In this document: positions 23,242-32,769 of the stretch, piece after piece
Layout of the letters: each line of letters opens with the position of its first letter
Numbering within the stretch: position 1 is the stretch's first letter
NCBI GenBank assembly: GCA_916610825.1
Contig: OU744449.1
Coordinates: forward strand, 16,643,354-16,707,353
DNA from: Haliclystus octoradiatus
Taxonomy: Eukaryota > Cnidaria > Staurozoa > Stauromedusae > Haliclystidae
DNA length: 64,000 nt
Direction of reading: 5' to 3'
Notes under the pieces: generated by a model
What the model saw: only the letters and a program-made list of their open reading frames with translations
Database searches by the model: none
Told to the model about the DNA's origin: nothing
Position numbers and translations under genes: made by a program

Positions 23242-23399
23242 ACAGCAAATGTAGAATATTATCTTATTATCTTTAAACTAACTTACTATCAACATATCAA
23301 CTTGGAATTACTATTATTATTCATAAGAAGAAATATATAAATCAATTCAACTTACGTTGTTATTATTGTTTCTTCAATATAATTCTACAGTTCTCATCA

Positions 23400-23487
23400 A
23401 TTGGTCCGTCGAATTTTCTGGAGATTCTCTTGCTATTTTTTTTTATTATTATTACATCCATCAATCTACATATACTTTTCATTTATC
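23400..23487 (+). other. Leader with candidate primer-binding site
   Basis: The 88 bp between the LTR and the gag ATG. TGGTCCGTCG starts at 23,402, two bases after the LTR, where a primer-binding site is expected, and it starts with the TGG that pairs with a tRNA CCA end. I could not match it to a particular tRNA beyond that. The frame of gag is open through the leader but has no ATG before 23,488. Confidence 0.5.
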
Positions 23488-24357
23488 ATGCCTGAGAATC
23501 AAGAACAACCACAACAAGTTGATAATGCCAACGCCGTTGAACAACAACAACACACACAAGCAGGACGCATCTCAGTCAAAGTTTCACCGTTTTATCGTAA
23601 CAATTCTGCTGCTTGGTTTCGTCAATTGGAAAGCCAATTCACCCTTGCTGGAATCATCAGAACAGATACTAAATTTCACTACTTGGTGTCCCATTTACCA
23701 GAAGACATCGCTGCTTTGGCTTTGACAGATGAAACGGCGTCTGACTATGCCACTCTCAAAACAAATGTCTTGCAACTTGTACAAAAATCAAAACAACAGC
23801 GAATTAATGAAATCTTGGGGACATACGATCTTGGTGGAGATAAGCCATCCATATTTTTACGAAAACTATCATCCAAGATGGAGCAGTGCCAATTAACGGC
23901 AGACGACGAATTACTAAAAACACAATTATTGAGATGTTTACCAGATCAACTTCGTTTGCCATTGAGCGGTTTCAGCAGCCATACTTCAACACAGCTCGCT
24001 GAAATCGCCGATACAATGTTAAGTCTTCATAACCAAAACGCAATCAACACTGTCCGTTATCCACCACCACAATCTTCTAATCAACCAACTCAGCAAAGTC
24101 GAATATCTCTATCATCGCAAGAACTTCCATATGGTATACGAGCGTTTCATTCCAAACAACAGCCGAGGATTTGCCGATCACATTTATTTTATGGCCGAGA
24201 CGCAAAATACTGCAAACCATGGTGTCACTTTCCACATTCCAATGATCACCAACCGACCGTGATGGCAAACAATGGTAGAACCCCACGCACATCACGTGAC
24301 TCATCGCCTGTCCGGTCGTCTAATGCAGAAGGTCGCCAACAACAGGGAAACGCCTAA
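23488..24357 (+). CDS. gag: Gag-like polyprotein of the gypsy element
   Basis: 289 aa. Gag would form the cytoplasmic particle in which the element RNA is packaged and copied. The start is the first ATG of the frame, 88 bp after the LTR. Residues 1-25 are Gln/Asn-rich. Residues about 30-185 form the conserved capsid-like region, with AAWFRQLESQ at 41-50 and TKFHYLVSHL at 61-70, typical of animal gypsy Gag proteins (a family often labelled DUF7041, from memory). Residues 190-228 are a polar linker. Cys229, His232, Cys242 and Cys246 form a zinc-knuckle-like motif (C-x2-H-x9-C-x3-C) suited to RNA binding, though not the standard CCHC spacing. The tail is Ser/Arg-rich. The stop at 24,355-24,357 lies six to eight bases after a slippery heptamer, so a fraction of ribosomes should shift to pol. 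No damage is seen. Which of the LTR-driven products is processed by protease cannot be read from sequence. Confidence 0.9.
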   Translation: MPENQEQPQQVDNANAVEQQQHTQAGRISVKVSPFYRNNSAAWFRQLESQFTLAGIIRTDTKFHYLVSHLPEDIAALALTDETASDYATLKTNVLQLVQKSKQQRINEILGTYDLGGDKPSIFLRKLSSKMEQCQLTADDELLKTQLLRCLPDQLRLPLSGFSSHTSTQLAEIADTMLSLHNQNAINTVRYPPPQSSNQPTQQSRISLSSQELPYGIRAFHSKQQPRICRSHLFYGRDAKYCKPWCHFPHSNDHQPTVMANNGRTPRTSRDSSPVRSSNAEGRQQQGNA

Positions 24358-24404
24358 GCGCTGTCATAGCGACTGTACATGACAGTGCCATTTCTATGGC
24401 AGTC
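24345..24404 (+). promoter_or_regulatory. Programmed -1 frameshift signal between gag and pol
   Basis: GGGAAAC at 24,345-24,351 sits in gag phase as G-GGA-AAC, a canonical X-XXY-YYZ slippery site. A 6-nt spacer (24,352-24,357) contains most of the gag stop context. A 10-bp stem follows: 24,358-24,367 with 24,379-24,388, one G-U pair. Its 11-nt loop can pair at 24,371-24,375 with 24,400-24,404 (plus a G-U, 24,376 with 24,399), giving an H-type pseudoknot. A -1 slip enters the frame that is open from 24,324 and holds pol. Efficiency is unknown. A competing small hairpin (TGCCA/TGGCA, 24,386-24,401) is possible. Confidence 0.8.
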
Positions 24405-27400
24405 ACAAAATGTCTCGAACTTCATGTAAAACTGGATTACACGTACCATAAATTTCTTGTTGACACTGGGGCTGCCTGTTCTATAATTCCACCACACTTA
24501 CTTAATCACATAATCGAAGAAACTGGGATTCAATTGGTTACTGCCACTGGTGCCTCTATTCCTGTTTCTGGAAAAGTTCAATTGGAAATATCAATTAAAG
24601 GCTTACGCCGCTCATTTCAATGGACTTTTTTAGTTGCTAATGTCACTCAACCTCTAATTGGATATGATTTTTTGTCACATTATGGCCTGATTGTCGACTG
24701 CCAAAATAGACGTCTAAGAGATCCACTAACTAAATTCCGTACATCCTGCCTGGCCATCAGTTCAATTCAACCTCATCAATTACTACTACAACCTCAATTA
24801 CCTGAATCTACACCTGCCTCCATACAGTCCATGGCACAAAACTACAAAGATATCTTTGGTGTCCCATTGGCTGTCACTGGTCCCTCATCAACATCATCAT
24901 CTGTACCTCACAACACTGTTCATGTCATCGATACTGGAAATAATCAGCCGACTCATGCCAAAGCTCGTCAACTTCATCCTGCAAAGCTGAAATATGCTCA
25001 AGAAGAATTTCAAAAGTTATTGTCAACTGGTGTCATTCGTCCCTCATCAAGTTCCTGGGCGTCGCCCCTCCACATGGTCCTGAAAAACAAAGATGGTCAA
25101 CCCACCTCAGAATGGCGTCCATGTGGTGATTATCGTGCCCTCAACCGTCTTACAAAGCGTGACTCTTACCCTCTACCTCACATTCAATGTTTCACTCGTT
25201 CTCTTCATGGTTCATCAATTTTCACCAAGCTCGACCTAGCCAAAGCCTACCATCAAATACCTGTTTCAAAAGAAGACATTCAAAAGACCGCAATCATCAC
25301 ACCATTTGGCTTATTTGAGTACACCTGTATGCCTTTTGGTCTTCGTAACGCCGCTCAAACATTTCAACGCTTCATCGACTCTATTCTCCGAGACCTAGAT
25401 TTTGCCTTAGCCTACATTGACGATATCCTAGTCTTCTCAACATCAGAAGAAGAACACCACAGACACCTCCAACAAATATTTCAAAGACTACAACAATTTG
25501 GTCTTCGTCTACAACCTGGTAAATGTGAATTTATGAAATCCGAATTAACTTTTCTTGGTCATCACGTCACTTCAGCAGGTATTCAACCATCACCATCCAA
25601 ACTCGAAGTCATCTCCAATTGGCCAACGCCCACAAACGTCAAAGATCTTCGCAGTTTACTTGGCTTCTTAAATTTCTACCGTCGTTTTGTTCCACAATAT
25701 GCTGATATCATCTCACCACTCCAAGAACTTCTCACTACTTCACTACGCTCAAGCCGCAATTTTATATGGGAAATTCAACATACAACTGCCTTCGAAGTTA
25801 TCAAACGCAAACTTTCAACAAATCTTCTACTACATCATCCTGATCCTGAATGCACAAGCTACCAGTTGGTCACAGATGCCTCAGCTCATGCCATTGGCGC
25901 AGCACTACACCAGATGACTCCAGATGGTCCTGTCCCTATTGGTATGTTCAGTAGAAAACTTTCATCAACTCAACAACGATACAGCACATTTGACCGTGAG
26001 TTATTGGCAGCCTATCTCAGCACTTTACATTTCAGAAATCTCATCACTGGTCGCAATGTCACTCTGTTCACTGACCACAAACCTTTATCTCATGCTTTCA
26101 AAACGTCACGTCCAATGAAGTCTGACCGTAATCAACGTTACCTTGGTATCATCACTGAATATATAACTGACATCCTATACATTTGCGGAGAAGATAATGT
26201 TGTCGCTGATGCCCTGTCTCGAATGCCTTCTACATCAACTCAATTGGTCAACTCATCGGAACACTCAGACACTGCTGATGACGATGTACCTGGTATCAAC
26301 TCTATCTCTGCTCAACCATTGACTCCTGCAACTGATCTGCCAGCCATTGCCAATGGTCAACGCCTTGCTCAACTATCTTGTAATGGTCCCAACTTTAAAG
26401 AATACGACATTGGCTCCAGCCAACAACTCATCTGTGAAACTTCAGAGCCGTACCCACGCCCATTGGTCCCATCTGATCTACAACAACCAATTATCGATAC
26501 ATTTCACAATCTTGGACATTTTGGTTTTCGCAAGACTGCCAATATGATAATGGAACGTTACTTTTGGCCCGACATGAGAAAACACATCAAAGACCATTGC
26601 CGCACCTGTCAAACCTGTCAAAAAGTAAAGATTGGCCGCCACACCCGCTCTTCAATTGGTACATTTGCATTACCTTCTAACCGTTTTGAGAGTGTTCACA
26701 TTGACATAGTTGGACCTCTACCTACACCTGTTTCTCCTCCTGAAGGTATCTATCAACTACCAGCCAGATATTTACTCACTATCATTGATCGTCACACTGG
26801 CTGGCTAGAAGCTACTCCATTGGTCAACACCACTGCTCCAGATGTCGCACACGCCTTCATCAACACATGGATTGCTCGTTTTGGAGTGCCTCTCTATGTT
26901 ATGACTGATCGTGGTTCACAATTTGAATCTGAATTCTTTCATCATGTCTCTCTTGCAGTTGGTTTCCATCGTTTACGCACTACAGCATATCATCCTCAAG
27001 CCAATGGTAAAATTGAGCGACAGCACCGCAGCATTAAAGTTATTCTGAAAGCCCGCAGCATCAACTGGCTCAGAGATCTTCCTATCGCCTTACTCGCTCT
27101 TCACAGTGCACCTGATGACGATGGCATTTCTCCATTTACACGACTTACTGGTGAACGCATTATGGTACCGCGTATTCTGGCAACTGAAGACGCTGATCCA
27201 AACGCCTTAAAAATTTCAATAGATGATTTATTACACACACTATCTCCTAGGAAACAACGAAAGAATCAACAATGTTATATACCAAAAGATCTTTTAACTT
27301 CTACACATGTATGGCTTAGAGTTGACCGTGTTCGCCGACCACTGGAAGCACCCTATACTGGCCCATTCAAAGTCATCAGTCGCCACACCAAACATTTTGT

Positions 27401-27686
27401 AATTGAACTCACAAATGGATTACCGCAAACAGTTTCAATTGATCGTCTAAAACCCTGTCGTCGTACTTCTACACCAACATCTCAAACTACTGTATTACCA
27501 ACTTCACCTAATCCAACTCAAGATGTTCCATTGCAATCTTCAACCAGTACTCAAGATGCAACAAGTCTACCATCCACAGCACCAACTTCAGACGCAAACA
27601 ATTCTGCATCAGCACCTAAATCAACAACTACACGAACTGGTCGTCACGTAAGACTAAACGTTAACCCTAATTACATATATTATTGA
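24396..27686 (+). CDS. pol: Pol polyprotein (protease, reverse transcriptase, RNase H, integrase)
   Basis: 1,096 aa from the first ATG, but the frame is open from 24,324 and overlaps gag by 34 bp in the -1 frame, so Pol is probably made as a Gag-Pol fusion after frameshifting at 24,351. Numbering is from the ATG. Aspartic protease: DTGA at 23-26 and the PLIGYDFL block at 86-93. Reverse transcriptase, about 190-390: FTKLD with Asp280 and YIDD at 340-343, with WRPCGDYRALN and MPFGL boxes. RNase H, about 485-610: Asp494, Glu535, Asp560 and Asp605. Integrase: zinc finger His704, His708, Cys735, Cys738, then catalytic Asp770, Asp838 and Glu874 with exactly 35 residues between the last two. A GPY/F-like module is at about 985-995 (APYTGPFKV). 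No chromodomain is recognisable. The Thr/Ser/Pro-rich tail ends in a basic RTGRHVRLNVNP segment. No internal stop or missing catalytic residue. Confidence 0.95.
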   Translation: MAVTKCLELHVKLDYTYHKFLVDTGAACSIIPPHLLNHIIEETGIQLVTATGASIPVSGKVQLEISIKGLRRSFQWTFLVANVTQPLIGYDFLSHYGLIVDCQNRRLRDPLTKFRTSCLAISSIQPHQLLLQPQLPESTPASIQSMAQNYKDIFGVPLAVTGPSSTSSSVPHNTVHVIDTGNNQPTHAKARQLHPAKLKYAQEEFQKLLSTGVIRPSSSSWASPLHMVLKNKDGQPTSEWRPCGDYRALNRLTKRDSYPLPHIQCFTRSLHGSSIFTKLDLAKAYHQIPVSKEDIQKTAIITPFGLFEYTCMPFGLRNAAQTFQRFIDSILRDLDFALAYIDDILVFSTSEEEHHRHLQQIFQRLQQFGLRLQPGKCEFMKSELTFLGHHVTSAGIQPSPSKLEVISNWPTPTNVKDLRSLLGFLNFYRRFVPQYADIISPLQELLTTSLRSSRNFIWEIQHTTAFEVIKRKLSTNLLLHHPDPECTSYQLVTDASAHAIGAALHQMTPDGPVPIGMFSRKLSSTQQRYSTFDRELLAAYLSTLHFRNLITGRNVTLFTDHKPLSHAFKTSRPMKSDRNQRYLGIITEYITDILYICGEDNVVADALSRMPSTSTQLVNSSEHSDTADDDVPGINSISAQPLTPATDLPAIANGQRLAQLSCNGPNFKEYDIGSSQQLICETSEPYPRPLVPSDLQQPIIDTFHNLGHFGFRKTANMIMERYFWPDMRKHIKDHCRTCQTCQKVKIGRHTRSSIGTFALPSNRFESVHIDIVGPLPTPVSPPEGIYQLPARYLLTIIDRHTGWLEATPLVNTTAPDVAHAFINTWIARFGVPLYVMTDRGSQFESEFFHHVSLAVGFHRLRTTAYHPQANGKIERQHRSIKVILKARSINWLRDLPIALLALHSAPDDDGISPFTRLTGERIMVPRILATEDADPNALKISIDDLLHTLSPRKQRKNQQCYIPKDLLTSTHVWLRVDRVRRPLEAPYTGPFKVISRHTKHFVIELTNGLPQTVSIDRLKPCRRTSTPTSQTTVLPTSPNPTQDVPLQSSTSTQDATSLPSTAPTSDANNSASAPKSTTTRTGRHVRLNVNPNYIYY

Positions 27687-27893
27687 GAAATCATAATTAG
27701 AAGATGCAAACAAGAAAACGAAGAACACAACCTTTTATCTATCATTGAACATTTATTTTAGCATTTAAATCACTTTTATAATATCAATAATCAATTATAT
27801 AATCCTTATACATTTTAGCTTATAACATTTTTATTACTCTATATCATGCATTGTTATTACTTCCCTGGCTCCGCCATCTGGCGGGGGGAGTTA
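27687..27893 (+). other. Pol 3' untranslated region
   Basis: 207 bp, AT-rich, with no open frame of note and no envelope gene. It ends in the purine tract. The abrupt GC-rich segment at 27,869-27,890 contrasts with the rest. Confidence 0.8.
27880..27890 (+). promoter_or_regulatory. Polypurine tract region with adjoining hairpin
   Basis: GGCGGGGGGAG ends three bases before the 3' LTR, the place where plus-strand DNA synthesis is primed. One C interrupts it, so the functional primer is probably the G6-AG part (27,883-27,890). CCGCC (27,871-27,875) can pair with GGCGG (27,880-27,884) over an ATCT loop, extendable by two pairs. Confidence 0.7.
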
Positions 27894-28187
27894 TGTAGGA
27901 ACCTTCCCGAACCCTCTTGACATTCTAGAACATAGGATAACCTACATGACTCATATAATGACAACGCATGATCTATAATGACAACGCACAATCTAGAAGT
28001 TTCTAGCTTTCTTTTAAAACACTATAAATACAGCAAATGTAGAATATTATCTTATCATCTTTAAACTAACTTACTATCAACATATCAACTTGGAATTACT
28101 ATTATTATTCATAAGAAGAAATATATAAATCAATTCAACTTACGTTGTTATTATTGTTTCTTCAATATAATTCTACAGTTCTCATCA
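27894..28187 (+). repeat. 3' LTR (294 bp)
   Basis: Same length and sequence as the 5' LTR apart from C at 28,056. It carries the same promoter-like elements shifted by 4,788 bp, so it could drive transcription into the right satellite arm. Confidence 0.96.
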
Positions 28188-28191
28188 ATGG
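28188..28191. repeat. Target-site duplication, right copy (ATGG)
   Basis: ATGG directly follows the CA end of the 3' LTR, matching 23,102-23,105. Satellite sequence resumes at TCTTTTTGTATTCCC without loss. Confidence 0.9.
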
Positions 28192-31100
28192 TCTTTTTGT
28201 ATTCCCAAGGGAATTAGGCATTGTTTTTGGTCTTTCTGAATTCCCAAGGAAATTAGGCATTGTTTTTGGTCATTTTGAATTCTCAAGGGATTTAGGCATT
28301 GTTTTTGGTCTTTTTGTATTCCCAAGGTAATTAGGCAATGTTTTTGTTCTTTTTGTATTCCCAAGGGATTTAGGTATTGTTTTTTAATATTTTGAATTCT
28401 CAAGGGTATTAGGCATTAGTTTTGGTCATTTTGAATTCTAAAGGGATTTAGGTATTGTTTTTTAAGATTATGAATTCTCAAGGGATTTAGGCATTGTTTT
28501 TGGTCTTTTTGTATGGTCTTTTTGTATTCCCAAGGGAATTAGGCATTGTTTTTGGTCTTTTTGTATGGTCTTTTTGTATTCCCAAGGGAATTAGGCATTG
28601 TTTTTGGTCTTTTTGTATTCCCAAGGGAATTAGGCATTGTTTTTTGTCTTTTTGAATTCCAAAGGGAATTAGGCATTGGTTTTGGTCTTTTTGTATTCCC
28701 AAGGGAATTAGGCATTGTTTTTGGTCTTTTTGTATTCCCAAGGGAATTAGGCATTGTTTTTGGTCTTTTTGTATGGTCTTTTTGAATTCCCAAGGGAATT
28801 AGGCATTGTTTTTGGTCTTTCTGAATTCCCAAGGGAATTAGGCATTGTTTTTGGTTATTTTGAATTCTCAAGGGATTTAGGCATTGTTTTTGGTCTTTTT
28901 GTATTCCCAAGGGATTTAGGTATTGTTTTTTAATATTTTGAATTCTCAAGGGTATTAGGCATTAGTTTTGGTCATTTTGAATTCTAAAGGGATTTAGGTA
29001 TTGTTTTTTAATATTTTGAATTCTCAAGGGATTTAGGCATTGTTTTTGGTCTTTTTGTATGGTCTTTTTGTATTCCCAAGGGAATTAGGCATTGTTATTG
29101 GTCTTTCTGAATTCCCAAGGGATGTAGGCATTGTTTTTGGTCAATTTGAATTCCCAAGGGAATTAGGCATTGATTTTGATCATTTTGAATTCTTAAGGGA
29201 ATTAGGCATTGTTTTTGGCCTTTTTGAATTCCCAAGGCAATTATGCATTGTTTTTTTGAAATTTTAAATTCCCAAGGGATTCAGGCATTGCTTTTGGTCA
29301 TTTTGAATTCCCAAGGAAATTAGGCATTGTTTTTGGTCTTTTTGAATTCCAAAGGGATTTAGGCATTGTTTTTGGTCTTTTTGTATTCCAAAGGGAATTA
29401 GGCATTGTTTTTGGTCTTTTTAATTCCCAAGAGAATTAGGCATTGTTTTTGGCCTTTTTGAATTCCCAAGGGAATTAGGCATTGTTTTTGATCTTTTTGT
29501 ATTCCAAAGGAAATTAGGCATTGTTTTTGGTCTTTTTTAATTCCCAAGGGAATTAGGCATTGTTTTTGGCCTTTTTGTATTCCAAAGGGAATTAAGCATT
29601 GTTTTTGGTCTTTTTGTATTCCCAAGGGAATTAGGCATCGTTTTTGGTCTTTTTGTATTCTCAAGGGAATTAGGCATTGTTTTTTGTCTTTTTGAATTCC
29701 CAAGGGAATTAGGCATTGGTTTTGGTATTTTTGTATTCCCAAGGGAATTAGGCATTGTTTTTGGTCATTTTGAATTCTCAAGAGATTTAGGCATTGTTTT
29801 TGGTCTTTTTGTATTCCCAAGGTAATTAGGCAATGTTTTTGGTCTTTTTGTATTCCCAAGGGAATTAGGCATTGTTTTTGGTCTTTTTGTATTCCCAAGG
29901 GAATTAGGCATTGTTTTTGGTCATTTTGAATTCTCAAGGGATTTAGGCATTGTTTTTTGTCTTTTTGTATGGTCTTTTTGTATTCCCAAGGGAATTACGC
30001 ATTGTTTTTGGTCTTTCTGAATTCCCAAGGGATATAGGCATTGTTTTTGGTCATTTTGAATTCCCAAGGGAATTAGGCATTGTTTTTGATCATTTTGAAT
30101 TCTTAAGGGAATTAGGCATTGTTTTTGGTCTTTTTAATTCCCAAGAGAATTAGGCATTGTTTTTGGTCTTTTTCAATTCCCAAGGGAATTAGGCATTGTT
30201 TTTGGCCTTTTTGTATTCCAAAGGGAATTAAGCATTGTTTTTGGTCTTTTATTCCCATGAGAATTAGGCATCGTTTTTGGTCTTTTTGTATTCCCAAGGG
30301 AATTAGGCATTGTTTTTGATCATTTTGAATTCTTAAGGGAATTAGGCATTGTTTTTGGCCTTTTTGAATTCCCAAGGCAATTATGCATTGTTTTTTTTGA
30401 AATTTTAAATTCCCAAGGTAATTAGGCAATGTTTTTGGTCTTTTTGTATTCCCAAGGGAATTAGGCATTGTTTTTGGTCTTTTTGCATTCCCAAGGGAAT
30501 TAGGCATTGTTTTTGGTCTTTTTGTATGGTCTTTTTGTATTCCCAAGGGAATTAGGCATTATTTTTGGTCATTTTGAATTCTAAAGGGATTTAGGTATTG
30601 TTTTTTATTATTTTGAATTCTAAAGGGAATTAGGCATTGTTTTTGGTCTTTTTGAATTCGTAAGGGAAATAGGCATTGTTTTTGGTCTTTTTGTATTCCC
30701 AAGGGAATTAGGCATTGTTTTTGGTCATTTTGAATTCTCAAGGGATTTAGGCATTGTTTTTTGTCTTTTTGTATGGTCTTTTTGTATTCCCAAGGGAATT
30801 AGGCATTGTTTTTGGTCTTTCTGAATTCCCAAGGGATATAGGCATTGTTTTTGGTCATTTTGAATTCCCAAGGGAATTAGGCATTGTTTTTGATCATTTT
30901 GAATTCTTAAGGGAATTAGGCATTGTTTTTGGCCTTTTTGAATTCCCAAGGCAATTATGCATTGTTTTTTTGAAATTTTAAATTCCCAAGGGATTCAGGC
31001 ATTGCTTTTGGTCATTTTGAATTCCCAAGTAAATTAGGCATTGTTTTTGGTCTTTTTGAATTCCAAAGGGATTTAGGCATTGTTTTTGGTCTTTTTGTAT

Positions 31101-32769
31101 TCCCAAGGGAATTAGGCATTGTTTTTTGTCTTTTTGAATTCCCAAGGGAATTAGGCATTGGTTTTGGTCTTTTTGTATTCCCAAGGGAATTAAGCATTGT
31201 TTTTGGTCATTTTGAATTCCCAAGGGAATTAGGCATTGTTTTTGATCATTTTGAATTCTTAAGGGAATTAGGCATTGTTTTTGGCCTTTTTGAATTCCCA
31301 AGGCAATTATGCATTGTTTTTTTGAAATTTTAAATTCCCAAGGGATTCAGGCATTGCTTTTGGTCATTTTGAATTCCCAAGGAAATTAGGCATTGTTTTT
31401 GGTCTTTTTGAATTCCAAAGGGATTTAGGCATTGTTTTTGGTCTTTTTGTATTCCCAAGGGAATTAGGCATTGTTTTTGGTCTTTTTGTATTCCCAAGGG
31501 AATTAGGCATTGTTTTTGGTCTTTTTGTATGGTCTTTTTGTATTCCCAAGGGAATTAGGCATTATTTTTGGTCATTTTGAATTCTAAAGGGATTTAGGTA
31601 TTGTTTTTTGTCTTTTTGTATTCCCAAGGGAATTAGGCATTGTTTTTGGTCTTTTTGCATTCCCAAGGGAATTAGGCATTGTTTTTGGTCTTTTTGTATG
31701 GTCTTTTTGTATTCCCAAGGGAATTAGGCATTATTTTTGGTCATTTTGAATTCTAAAGGGATTTAGGTATTGTTTTTTAATATTTTGAATTCAAAAGGGA
31801 ATTAGGCATTGTTTTTGGTCTTTTTGAATTCGTAAGGGAAATAGGCATTGTTTTTGGTCTTTTTGTATTCCCAAGGGAATTAGGCATTGTTTTTGGTCAT
31901 TTTGAATTCTCAAGGGATTTAGACATTGTTTTTTGTCTTTTTGTATGGTCTTTTTGTATTCCCAAGGGAATTAGGCATTGTTTTTGGTCTTTCTGAATTC
32001 CCAAGGGATATAGGCATTGTTTTTGGTCATTTTGAATTCCCAAGGGAATTAGGCATTGTTTTTGATCATTTTGAATTCTTAAGGGAATTAGGCATTGTTT
32101 TTGGCCTTTTTGAATTCCCAAGGCAATTATGCATTGTTTTTTTGAAATTTTAAATTCCCAAGGGATTCAGGCATTGCTTTTGGTCATTTTGAATTCCCAA
32201 GGAAATTAGGCATTGTTTTTGGTCTTTTTGAATTCCAAAGGGATTTAGGCATTGTTTTTGGTCTTTTTTTATTCCAAAGGGAATTAGGCATTGTTTTTGG
32301 TCTTTTTAATTCCCAAGAGAATTAGGCATTGTTTTTGGCCTTTTTGAATTCCCAAGGGAATTAGGCATTGTTTTTGATCTTTTTGTATTCCAAAGGAAAT
32401 TAGGCATTGTTTCTGGTCTTTTTTAATTCCCAAGGGAATTAGGCATTGTTTTTGGCCTTTTTGTATTCCAAAGGGAATTAAGCATTGTTTTTGGTCTTTT
32501 TGTATTCCCAAGGGAATTAGGCATCGTTTTTGGTCTTTTTGTATTCCCAAGGGAATTAGGCATTGTTTTTTGTCTTTTTGAATTCCCAAGGGAATTAGGC
32601 ATTGGTTTTGGTCTTTTTGTATTCCCAAGGGAATTAGGCATTGTTTTTGGTCATTTTGAATTCCCAAGGGAATTAGGCATTGTTTTTGATCATTTTGAAT
32701 TCTTAAGGGAATTAGGCATTGTTTTTGGCCTTTTTGAATTCCCAAGGCAATTATGCATTGTTTTTTTGA

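Larger units (their letters stand above)
23106..23399 (+). repeat. 5' LTR (294 bp)
   Basis: Begins TGTAGGAACC and ends TTCTCATCA, with the TG...CA ends of LTRs. Identical to 27,894-28,187 except T at 23,268 versus C at 28,056. It contains heat-shock-like inverted GAA/TTC units, a 15-bp direct repeat (23,166-23,180 and 23,186-23,200), and a TATA box. I see no canonical AATAAA. Confidence 0.96.
23106..28187 (+). mobile_element. Full-length Ty3/gypsy-type LTR retrotransposon
   Basis: A 5,082-bp element with 294-bp LTRs, short leader, gag, overlapping pol in the -1 frame, a purine-rich tract and a 3' LTR. Domain order in pol is protease, reverse transcriptase, RNase H, integrase. Integrase after RNase H is the Ty3/gypsy order, not Ty1/copia. 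There is no envelope gene: only about 207 bp separate the pol stop from the 3' LTR. All catalytic motifs are present, no disabling stop or frameshift is seen beyond the apparent programmed one, and the LTRs differ at one base, so the copy is young and may be autonomous. The Gag style (W-F-x-Q-L-E, F-H-Y-L-V) and its cysteine motif resemble invertebrate animal gypsy elements. The name of the lineage is not determined. Confidence 0.97.

Noticed and set aside
23401..23487. N-terminal extension of Gag from a TTG codon
   Set aside because: No ATG exists in this part, it overlaps the primer-binding region, and the ATG at 23,488 gives a Gag of usual form.
24077..24304. Minus-strand 75-codon frame inside gag
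   Set aside because: Antisense shadow of the gag coding region, with no recognisable domain or promoter.
27687..27893. Possible envelope gene as in some gypsy-family errantiviruses
   Set aside because: Only 207 bp lie between pol and the LTR, with no long open frame.
28145..28330. Plus-strand open frame crossing the 3' LTR end into satellite
   Set aside because: Chance fusion at the other junction; the first part is LTR U5, the rest is monomer repeat.
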